A stretch of DNA of 36,221 bases from positions 1 to 36,221 of the forward strand of contig CAADGY010000146.1 in assembly GCA_900696665.1 (NCBI GenBank), read 5' to 3'. The stretch comes from an uncultured Acidobacteriota bacterium (GTDB taxonomy: Bacteria > Acidobacteriota > Terriglobia > Bryobacterales > Bryobacteraceae). The notes beneath the pieces are model-generated. The model saw nothing but the letters and a program-made list of their open reading frames with translations, was not told where the DNA came from and searched no databases. A program made the position numbers and the translations under genes. Position 1 is the first letter of the stretch. Each line of letters starts with the position of its first letter. This document shows, in pieces, positions 23,815 to 30,317 of the stretch.

Positions 23815-24647
23815 AGCAGATCCAGCGTGTCGCGCGCGATCAGCGCTTCGATCTTTGCTTCGGGAATGTGCGGCAAATGGGTGCCTTCCACCATCCGGTT
23901 TACCGCGCGCAGGGCATCGATCGTCGACGCCGGTGTCGTGAACGGGTAGTCTGAGCCGAGCAGCAGCCGGTCAAGCACGCCGTACTCCATAGCCGATACC
24001 AGTGCGTTATAGAATTGCCAGGGCCGGTAGTAAAGAGCTGAAATGTCGGCGAACACGTTGCGGTTTTTCCGGATGAGCACGAGTGTTTCGTTCACCCACG
24101 GATGCCCAAGATGCGCGATCACCATCTTGAGCCGCGGGAACTCCAGGGCGAGCGGCTGAAGTTGAATCGGGTTGGCGATTTCAAGCGACACGTTCGTGCA
24201 AAACGTCGTGCCCTGGTGAATGAGCGTGGGAATTCGCAGCTCCTCAGCCCGGTGAAGGATGCGGCGAAAGCGGGAATCGGTTGGGGCAACGTTCTGATAG
24301 ATGGGACCCATTTTCAAGCCGCGGAGCCCCAGATCCTGCACGCAGTGGTCGAGTTGTTCGACCGCGTCAGGGTCCTGCGGGTCCACCGAACAGAAGCCGA
24401 TCAGCTTTTCGGCGTGCTTGCCCACATATTCAGCGACGTATTCGTTCGGCACCAGAACACCGACATGCCTCGCGCGAAATCCGAGCACCACAGCCTTGTC
24501 GACGGCCTGCATGGCTTCCCAGTGCTTCTCCAGATCGACGCTAATATCTTTGTAGGCTTCGCCCGCCGTCTGGCGCGCATCGGCAAGAAACGATTCTCCA
24601 ATGTGGCACGGCGTTTCCCAAACGTGGGTATGGACGTCAATAATCAT
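23805..24647 (-). CDS. Cytosolic amidohydrolase 2-family (COG2159-like) metal-dependent hydrolase
   Basis: A 280-residue protein beginning MIIDVHTHVWETP (metal ligands in HTH at the very N-terminus). It continues with VVLGFRARHVG, LIGFCSVDPQDPDAVEQLDH, GLRGLKMGPIYQN, IPTLIHQGTTF, RLKMVIAHLGHPW, RNVFADISALYYRP and DRLLLGSDYPFTTP (late Asp ligand). These are the blocks of the ACMSD/COG2159 TIM-barrel family. The start is set at 24647, where the family begins. The longer upstream frame to 25073 is non-homologous and arginine-rich, so it is not coding. No export signal, in contrast with the related lipoprotein at 9251. It may act on a lactone or carboxylate in the same route as the enolase enzyme facing it. 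Confidence 0.88.
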   Translation of the reverse strand: MIIDVHTHVWETPCHIGESFLADARQTAGEAYKDISVDLEKHWEAMQAVDKAVVLGFRARHVGVLVPNEYVAEYVGKHAEKLIGFCSVDPQDPDAVEQLDHCVQDLGLRGLKMGPIYQNVAPTDSRFRRILHRAEELRIPTLIHQGTTFCTNVSLEIANPIQLQPLALEFPRLKMVIAHLGHPWVNETLVLIRKNRNVFADISALYYRPWQFYNALVSAMEYGVLDRLLLGSDYPFTTPASTIDALRAVNRMVEGTHLPHIPEAKIEALIARDTLDLLGL

Positions 24648-24907
24648 CGATGATTCTCTATCACACGCTGTACAAAAATAATACGACCGGCAAAGGCCGT
24701 CCTCAACATCCGACCACAAAACTTTAGTCACTGAGCGATTAGCAGATCTTAAATGACCGACCAGCACTCGGCTATTGACACGGGTGAACCGGATCCTGCT
24801 ATGTTTACCTGGAAGCACGCCGTGACCGTACCCTTCGACCTCTTCAATTAATACGTTCCACAGATCTGCGCACCGTCCTCGCGCTCCTTTGCGCATTTCT
24901 GGCGGAG
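24648..24907. other. 260-bp spacer between divergent genes
   Basis: This is the longest stretch without a clear gene. It starts with the 5' side of the minus-strand amidohydrolase. It holds an AT-rich patch (about 24670-24770) that probably carries promoters, a 32-codon plus-strand frame at 24753-24851, and from about 24790 an open frame that continues into the membrane protein at 24908. No RNA gene or inverted repeat was recognised. Confidence 0.5.
24753..24851 (+). CDS. Possible 32-residue small protein
   Basis: An ATG-to-TAA frame begins MTDQHSAIDTGEPDPAMFTW and ends KHAVTVPFDLFN. Composition is plausible for a real peptide, but there is no SD and no relative is recognised. It could be the leftover end of a deleted gene or simple chance. 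Confidence 0.15.
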   Translation: MTDQHSAIDTGEPDPAMFTWKHAVTVPFDLFN

Positions 24908-25411
24908 ATGGCCGTCTTTCGTATTCTAAATGCCGCCACTTCGGCTCATCCGGTTGAAATGGGCGCACGGATCTCCGGGATGTTCGTAGTCCTGATCGCC
25001 GTTCCCGCGGTCTATGGCATCGTCCGCCATGGATGGCGGGACGAGTTGGCCCGCACCCTGGCGCTGCTGGCAATCGCCGGTATAGTGGGCATGAGTTTTC
25101 ATTGGGTGCTCGCCGCCCGGCTGGTTGCCGCCGCCGCTATCCTGGGAATCCTGTTCCTCCTTTTCCGGACCAGTGGAATGAAATGGTTTGCTGCGCTTGC
25201 GATCACGCTGGCCATATCGTTGCTGGGATTTTTTCTCAGCACTCTGGCGCTGTCGGCGTTTGTACGATGTGATCCGCAGAACCGCTGGCTCTGCGAACTC
25301 GGCGGATTCTCCATGCAGTTTCTGACGGCATTGATTGCCTGTTCCGGATACGTCTACGGCCGGAAGACGGCTTCCCGCATTGCCGCTCAAAGGACACCGT
25401 ACTTCGCATAG
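24908..25411 (+). CDS. Small integral membrane protein, function unknown
   Basis: A 167-residue hydrophobic protein with about four membrane helices: ISGMFVVLIAVPAVYGIV (residues 23-40), a pair around 50-85 (LALLAIAGIVG and VAAAAILGILFLLF) and FAALAITLAISLLGFFLS (95-112), then a last one near 130-148. It is not recognised. The same frame stays open upstream to about 24790 and encodes RTVLALLCAFLAEMAVF across the ATG, which looks like a first membrane helix. The true start may therefore lie upstream at a rare codon. GGCGGAG abuts the ATG with no spacing, which also argues against it. It overlaps the end of the RraA-like gene tail-to-tail by 25 bp. Confidence 0.5.
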   Translation: MAVFRILNAATSAHPVEMGARISGMFVVLIAVPAVYGIVRHGWRDELARTLALLAIAGIVGMSFHWVLAARLVAAAAILGILFLLFRTSGMKWFAALAITLAISLLGFFLSTLALSAFVRCDPQNRWLCELGGFSMQFLTALIACSGYVYGRKTASRIAAQRTPYFA

Positions 25412-26070
25412 ACGTCGCGCAGGTAGGCTCCCTTCATCAATTCCGCGCGGCTGCTGTTCTCGCGCGTGGCTTTTACGGTTGCCAGCCGGACTACTTCTTC
25501 GACGGCGTTCGAAGGGATGGAGATGACGCCGTCGAAATCGGCCACAATCAGGTCGCCGGGCGAAACCAGCACACCGCCGCATTCCACCGGGACGTTGTAG
25601 TCCACCACCTCGCCGCGGCCTCGCGAGTCGACGGGTTTCACACCGGCCGCGAATACCGGGAAGCGCAACGCGAGAATCTTCTTCACGTCGCGCACCAGGC
25701 CGTCTACGACCGCGCCGCGGGCGCCGCGCGCCACGGCCGCCGTCGAAAGCAATTCGCCCCATGGCGCATTGCGTGTCGAGTTGCCAGTCGCCACCACCGC
25801 CACCTCGCCCGGCAACAGGCTGTCGAGCGCTTCAATCTCCTTTCGATAGGGCTCTTTCGCGATGTAATGCACGTCCATACAGAGGATCGTGCGGGCGCGT
25901 CCCGCGAAAACAGAATCGGGATCGAGGGGACGCAAGCGCTCCCGCATCGCGCGATCGCGTATTCCCAACTCATCCAATGCATCCGATAACACGGCTGTGT
26001 AAAGGCTGCTCTCAATGTGTTGGAACAGCTCCAACTCGGCTGGCAAGACCGGACTGTCATTAAGCGGCAA
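25387..26070 (-). CDS. RraA/HMG-aldolase-type family protein
   Basis: A 227-residue protein of the RraA-like fold (formerly called demethylmenaquinone methyltransferase-like). Seen blocks are LYTAVLSDALDELGIRDRAM, FAGRARTILC, ALDSLLPGEVAVVATG, APWGELLSTAA and GARGAVVDGLVRD (the G-x-x-x-D-G-x-x-R-D site shared with 4-hydroxy-4-methyl-2-oxoglutarate aldolases), then CGGVLVSPGDLIVADFDGVI. In aldolase members the Arg and Asp bind pyruvate and metal. In sugar-acid neighbourhoods such proteins are often aldolases or dehydratase partners, so RraA (RNase E inhibitor) function is unlikely. The start is TTG at 26070, decided by a strong AAGGAGG 6 nt upstream. It lies 17 nt after the second EamA half. 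Confidence 0.88.
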   Translation of the reverse strand: MPLNDSPVLPAELELFQHIESSLYTAVLSDALDELGIRDRAMRERLRPLDPDSVFAGRARTILCMDVHYIAKEPYRKEIEALDSLLPGEVAVVATGNSTRNAPWGELLSTAAVARGARGAVVDGLVRDVKKILALRFPVFAAGVKPVDSRGRGEVVDYNVPVECGGVLVSPGDLIVADFDGVISIPSNAVEEVVRLATVKATRENSSRAELMKGAYLRDVYAKYGVL

Positions 26071-26087
26071 GATGTGCCTCCTTTAAA

Positions 26088-26522
26088 TTACGGGATGCTC
26101 AGCAGCACCAGAGAGGCGATGCCGAGCAGTATCCCCGCTAAACCATAGGGACCCACGCGCTCTCCAAAAACCAGCATGCCTGCGGCGGCAACCAGGAACA
26201 GGGAGCCACCCGTGGTGATCGGAAAAACGATATGCCCGGGAACTTCGCGCGCCAGCGCCAAGCTCGTGAAACTCTGGCCGCTAAGGCTCGAAACGCCCAT
26301 GGCGGCGCCAATCAAAACCTCCCGGGCGGGCAGCCTTCCCAAACCTCGTGAAAATGCCAGCAGGGCGAAGATCACCCCGCCCAGATACCAGCACAGCAGA
26401 TACTGCGACTGGTAGCTTGCCAGCCCGCGCTCGCTTAGCACCTTCAGCCCGAAGGGACCCAGTCCGTTCGCGACGAAGGCGATCAGCATGTAACGGAGCC
26501 ATACACCGGCGTCTCCCTTCAC
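26088..26522 (-). CDS. EamA/DMT-type transporter, C-terminal half-size subunit
   Basis: A 144-residue membrane protein with about five helices. It has one EamA repeat: YMLIAFVANGLGPFGLKVL, LLCWYLGGVIFALLAFSRGL, VLIGAAMGVSSLSGQSF, HIVFPITTGGSLFLVAAAGM, then VFGERVGPYGLAGILLGIAS. The FGERVGP..L-GI.LG block is the typical end of the repeat. The start is set at GTG 26522, which overlaps the stop of the upstream half (GTGA) with GGAG 7 nt before it. A longer frame to 26564 runs inside the upstream gene. Two half-size proteins would assemble into one ten-helix drug/metabolite transporter. Substrate unknown; the RraA-like gene behind it hints at an organic acid. Confidence 0.8.
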   Translation of the reverse strand: MKGDAGVWLRYMLIAFVANGLGPFGLKVLSERGLASYQSQYLLCWYLGGVIFALLAFSRGLGRLPAREVLIGAAMGVSSLSGQSFTSLALAREVPGHIVFPITTGGSLFLVAAAGMLVFGERVGPYGLAGILLGIASLVLLSIP

Positions 26523-26971
26523 GACGGCTCTCCCGGCGCCGTGCTGGACTTTTTGTCTTTCCACAGAAGTAGCATCGCTAGCGGTATGAGCGAAAGCGCG
26601 ATCGCCTTCGTCAGGCTAACCGGCTCGTCGTAGATCAAAATTGAGGCGACTGTTGGAATGCCTGAGGAAAGATTGATCGCAAGCCAGCTTGTGGCGATAT
26701 TGCCGTGGCGGACTCCCGCTTGAAACGCCAGGATTGCGACCGCCGCCGAAACTCCAAACGGAAGCGCGATGGACACAACGGAGGAAGGCGCCGCAGGTGT
26801 TGTGCGCTGCACCGTGGTTAGCAGCAGGAACACGAAGACGAGCGACCAGAAATACAACAGTGCGGTGATAGCGCTCGGGCGGCACTTTTTGACTTCCGCC
26901 AGCTTGTGAAACACACCGAGCGCGCTGAAGCTGAGCAGCGCAAGCAGCATATTGAGGTGTCCGCTTCCCAT
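26519..26971 (-). CDS. EamA/DMT-type transporter, N-terminal half-size subunit
   Basis: A 150-residue membrane protein with about five helices, forming the first EamA repeat. It starts MLLALLSFSALGVFHKLAEV and includes ITALLYFWSLVFVFLLLT, IALPFGVSAAVAILAFQAGV, ATSWLAINLSSGIPTVASIL and YDEPVSLTKAIALSLIPLAM. The Y-D-E-P-V-S segment is the repeat end seen as GE.. in the other half. It ends in a short charged tail (WKDKKSSTAPGEPS). The first gene of a three-gene minus-strand unit with its partner and the RraA-like gene. The ATG at 26971 is used; 26950 is an alternative that loses only seven residues. Confidence 0.8.
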   Translation of the reverse strand: MGSGHLNMLLALLSFSALGVFHKLAEVKKCRPSAITALLYFWSLVFVFLLLTTVQRTTPAAPSSVVSIALPFGVSAAVAILAFQAGVRHGNIATSWLAINLSSGIPTVASILIYDEPVSLTKAIALSLIPLAMLLLWKDKKSSTAPGEPS

Positions 26972-26986
26972 GGGATCGCAAGGAAA

Positions 26987-27016
26987 GGGTGGCCCGCCTG
27001 CATTGGTGGGCCGCCC
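26987..27016 (-). terminator. Strong hairpin downstream of the second Oar-type receptor
   Basis: A 12-bp GC-rich stem (two G-T pairs allowed) with a 6-nt loop lies about 15 nt past the receptor stop at 27031 and is followed on the minus strand by TTTCCTT. It also lies just upstream of the split EamA unit, so it may insulate that operon. A long GC hairpin like this can also be a dispersed repeat. Confidence 0.55.
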
Positions 27017-27030
27017 CTACTCTTAACAGC

Positions 27031-30000
27031 TCAAAAAAGAAACTTCAAGCCAATCTGCACCGTCCGCGCGCCACCGGCGCCGAGTATACGTCCGAACGTA
27101 GAGGTGCCTAGCGTGGTTCCGGGGTTGCCGAGATTTACACGATTGAACGCGTTATAAGCCTCCAGCCGGAATTGGAAGTAGCGGCTTTCCGTGATATGGA
27201 AGTTCTTCATCAGCGCCGCATCCAGAATCTGGCTGGCGGGACCGTCCAGGATGCCGATGCCCGAACTGCCCCACTGATACTGCGGAGGCGCCGCGAAAGC
27301 GGCGGTGTTGAACCAGCGGCTTGCGTCCGGATTTGAGATTTCCGGATCGGTGATGATATTCGCCCTTGTACCCCATCCGTTGCCCAGCGTCGCGCCCGGC
27401 ACCGAGATGCTGAGCGGGGCGCCGGACCGGAAGCTGTAGATGCCGCTCAACTCCCAGCCGCCAATAATGAGATCGGCCGCGCGCGGCAGGTCCGCTCCAT
27501 ATCGCCGCCCTCTGCCGAAAGGCGTTTGCCAGACGGCGCTCGCCGTGAACAGGTGCGTACGATCCCAACTGGAACGCCCGCGTAGGTATCCTTCCGGGGC
27601 AAACGGCACGAAGGTATCGTACTCGCTGGTGGGTGTCGTATCGCTGATATCCTTGGCGAACGAGTAGGCGCTCATGAATGAGAGGCCGGACGCGAACCGG
27701 CGTTCCCACTTCAACTGCAAACCGTTGTACCAGGACCGGCCAAGATTCTCCAGCACGTTGATCGCGCCGAACGCCGGATACGGCTTGGCCGCCTGCAGGT
27801 TCGGATAGGCGCCAGGAGGCACTTCGTTATACGCATGCATGGCTACCTGGTCACGAATCCTCGTGCCCACATAGGAGACGGTCAGGGCGGATTGGAACGG
27901 CAGTGCGGTTTGAACCGAGATATTCCACTCATGCGTTTTGGCCTGGTGAAGGTTCCACGCCGGAGCTTCGCCTATGGAGGGTTGTATGAACGCCTGCGGA
28001 TCCTCCGGCCATGCCGTCTCCCACCGCTGCAGGGAAAGCGCGCTGAACGTCAGCGCCTCCCAAGCCCAGTAGGGCGGACCCACAATAGACGATGCCGCGC
28101 GGTTTCCGGTGAAGCTGTTGTAAAACAGACCATAGCCCGCGCGCACGACAAAATCGGACCGCATGCTCGGCCGCCAGGTGACTCCCACACGCGGAGACCA
28201 GTTGCCGTTGCCTTCCGAAAGCCCATAAGGTATGCCCGCTTCGGTCGCCGGAATCCACAGGCCCTCCGTGGCTGCCGCCAAAAAACGGGCGACGGGCTGG
28301 GCAGTGAGATTCACCTGGCCGTCTTCGTCCACGCCGGCGATGACTTTGCCGATGGTGGGATCGAATGTGGCTCCGTTACCATTGCGCAGCGTGCGCTCGT
28401 GCCACCGTTCGTACCGCAGACCGAGCGACACAGTCAGGTTCGGCGCCATCTTCCAGAAATCCTGGATCCAGGCGCCGGAATAGGGTGCGTGGGTCAATCC
28501 GAACGACTCCAGGGGATAGTTGCGGCGGCTGCCGGACGTCAGGCCAAGAAGATAATCGGCGAACCCATCGCCCGTGTACTGGCCGTTGAAGTCGAAACTC
28601 CCGCGCGGGGAGTGCGAGCCGTGCCGCCCGAAAACCGCACGATCGTCGAACTCGTATCCGAAGTTCAAGGTGTGGACGCCGTGAATGAAGTTGATTCCAG
28701 CCTTCGCGTTCTTTACGTTGCTCCATAGACGGCCGGGAACCCCCCATGGGGCGCTAAAGCCCGTGTAGCCGGTGATGCCGACGTTCGGCAGTCCGACAAA
28801 ATCCTCGCGCCCCTGAGTCGGAATACCGCGGATCCCCGCCTCCTCCACAAGGTTTTCAATACCCGCTATGGGCGAACTGAAGCGGTTGTCCGATTTCAGA
28901 TATCCCGCACTCGCCGTGAGCAACATGTTCGGCCGCAGCGCGTAGGTGTAATTGAAGCCGACATTGTGCTGGCGTGTAGTATTGCTGGAGGTAATCTCCG
29001 GCGTATATCCGGGGGATTTGGACGCGTTGTCGATCACCACCCAGCGTCCATAGATGCGCTGGTTGCCCGTGATCTGGTGATCGATGCGCCCCGTGCCCTC
29101 CCAGGTGTCGTTCTTGGTTGCGGCATTTGCCCGGAACCGGTCGCCGGGGGAGTTGGGCAGCAGGATGTAAGGGAAGAAGAACTTCGACGCTGAAGAGATC
29201 CGGTTGGCGGGAATCATGTTTCCGGGAAACGCCGATCCGGTCACTGGATCTTTGATCTGTTTGGACAGCGAGGAAAAATCGCCATTCAGCATGGCCGGAT
29301 TCACCGTCGCCGAATTATAGATGGATTGCCTGCGAATCGGCGTGCCCTCGAAGCTCGCGAAAAAGAAGGTCCGGTTGCGGAAAATGGGGCCGCCCACCGC
29401 CGCGCCGAACTGGTTCCGGCGAAGCTTCGGAATACTCACGGCGAATGTGTTCCGGGCGTTCAGGTTATCGTTTTGCAAGAACTCCCACAGAGCGCCGTGA
29501 AACTCGTTGGTGCCGGACTTCGTGGCGATCTGTACCTGTATTGGGTTTCGTCCGTTCTCGGCGCTGAAGCTGTTCGTCTGGACGTTGAACTCGGCAATCG
29601 TGTCGACATTGGGGATTGCCATGCCGCCCTCGTCCATCGCGGCATTAGCATTCAGCCCGTCCAATGCGAACTGCGTCTGGTTGTCGCGCGTGCCGAAACC
29701 CTGTACGGTAGAACCGCGCTCAGGCCCTCCCTGGCCGATGTAGCGCATACCCGGCACCAGGTTCACCAGCACCACGGGATTGCGGACGCTTAGTGGCAAC
29801 TCCCGGATCTGGTGCATCTGGACTACCGTCTGAACAGAGCTCTGCTCGGTCTGCAGCAACTCCGCAGTTGCTTCCACGGAAATCTGCTCGCTGACCTCGC
29901 CCACTGCCAAGGTAGGCGTGACACGGTTGCGCGCGCCGACCGTGATTTCAACTTTGGCGAGGTTCCAGGTCTTGAACCCCTTGGCCGTCACCGTGACGGA

Positions 30001-30228
30001 ATACTGGCCGATAGGCAGCGCAAAAATCTCGAACGAGCCGGTTTCATTTGTAACAGCGGTTCTCTTCAAGCCTGTGTTCAAATTAACGGCTGTTGCTTGT
30101 GCCCCAGGAATCACAGCACCCGATGCGTCCTGAACCGTACCCAATATTGATCCTTCGGTTCCAGCCTGTCCGAACAGTGTGGCTGCGGCAAGCAACAGGA
30201 CCGGTATGAGCGAGAGGGCGTTTCTCAT
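27031..30228 (-). CDS. Oar-type TonB-dependent receptor with CarboxypepD_reg-like N-terminus
   Basis: A 1065-residue outer-membrane receptor, second of its kind in the window. Signal peptide MRNALSLIPVLLLAAATLFG is followed by a carboxypeptidase-regulatory-like domain (about 22-105: GSILGTVQDASGAVIPGAQA, TNETGSFEIFALPIGQYSV). The plug region has GFGTRDNQTQFALDGLNANA, NVQTNSFSAENGRNPIQVQI and TKSGTNEFHGALWEF. A barrel ends RTVQIGLKFLF. The start is set at 30228, with CAGGAG 6 nt upstream; a frame extension to 30249 is ignored. It is only loosely similar to the first receptor, so it is not a recent duplicate. It follows the penicillin-acylase operon but has its own promoter candidate at 30249-30277. 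Substrate unknown. Confidence 0.9.
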   Translation of the reverse strand: MRNALSLIPVLLLAAATLFGQAGTEGSILGTVQDASGAVIPGAQATAVNLNTGLKRTAVTNETGSFEIFALPIGQYSVTVTAKGFKTWNLAKVEITVGARNRVTPTLAVGEVSEQISVEATAELLQTEQSSVQTVVQMHQIRELPLSVRNPVVLVNLVPGMRYIGQGGPERGSTVQGFGTRDNQTQFALDGLNANAAMDEGGMAIPNVDTIAEFNVQTNSFSAENGRNPIQVQIATKSGTNEFHGALWEFLQNDNLNARNTFAVSIPKLRRNQFGAAVGGPIFRNRTFFFASFEGTPIRRQSIYNSATVNPAMLNGDFSSLSKQIKDPVTGSAFPGNMIPANRISSASKFFFPYILLPNSPGDRFRANAATKNDTWEGTGRIDHQITGNQRIYGRWVVIDNASKSPGYTPEITSSNTTRQHNVGFNYTYALRPNMLLTASAGYLKSDNRFSSPIAGIENLVEEAGIRGIPTQGREDFVGLPNVGITGYTGFSAPWGVPGRLWSNVKNAKAGINFIHGVHTLNFGYEFDDRAVFGRHGSHSPRGSFDFNGQYTGDGFADYLLGLTSGSRRNYPLESFGLTHAPYSGAWIQDFWKMAPNLTVSLGLRYERWHERTLRNGNGATFDPTIGKVIAGVDEDGQVNLTAQPVARFLAAATEGLWIPATEAGIPYGLSEGNGNWSPRVGVTWRPSMRSDFVVRAGYGLFYNSFTGNRAASSIVGPPYWAWEALTFSALSLQRWETAWPEDPQAFIQPSIGEAPAWNLHQAKTHEWNISVQTALPFQSALTVSYVGTRIRDQVAMHAYNEVPPGAYPNLQAAKPYPAFGAINVLENLGRSWYNGLQLKWERRFASGLSFMSAYSFAKDISDTTPTSEYDTFVPFAPEGYLRGRSSWDRTHLFTASAVWQTPFGRGRRYGADLPRAADLIIGGWELSGIYSFRSGAPLSISVPGATLGNGWGTRANIITDPEISNPDASRWFNTAAFAAPPQYQWGSSGIGILDGPASQILDAALMKNFHITESRYFQFRLEAYNAFNRVNLGNPGTTLGTSTFGRILGAGGARTVQIGLKFLF

Positions 30229-30248
30229 AAGCATCTCCTGTGCGCTCA

Positions 30249-30277
30249 ATTCTGAATCGGTAGCCTGATTGAATCAA
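30249..30277 (-). promoter_or_regulatory. Candidate promoter of the second receptor
   Basis: On the minus strand TTGATT (30277-30272) and CAGAAT (30254-30249) are separated by 17 nt. This puts the transcript start about 14 nt before the ATG at 30228. The -10 has 4 of 6 consensus bases (-10 TATAAT). Confidence 0.45.
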
Positions 30278-30317
30278 TGCAAAAACCGGTTTGGATTCCA
30301 GAGTATTGGAAACAACT

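Noticed and set aside
24648-25073. N-terminal extension of the minus-strand amidohydrolase to 25073
   Set aside because: The family begins at MIIDVHTH (24647); the extension is basic, low in hydrophobics and overlaps the plus-strand membrane gene.
24926-25762. 278-codon minus-strand frame across the membrane protein and the RraA-like gene
   Set aside because: It conflicts with the clear RraA-family frame at 25387-26070 and is arginine-rich without a domain.
26519-26564. Frameshift explanation for the two EamA halves
   Set aside because: Each half has its own SD/start logic and a complete repeat; the GTGA overlap is typical of coupled genes. Not excluded without reads.
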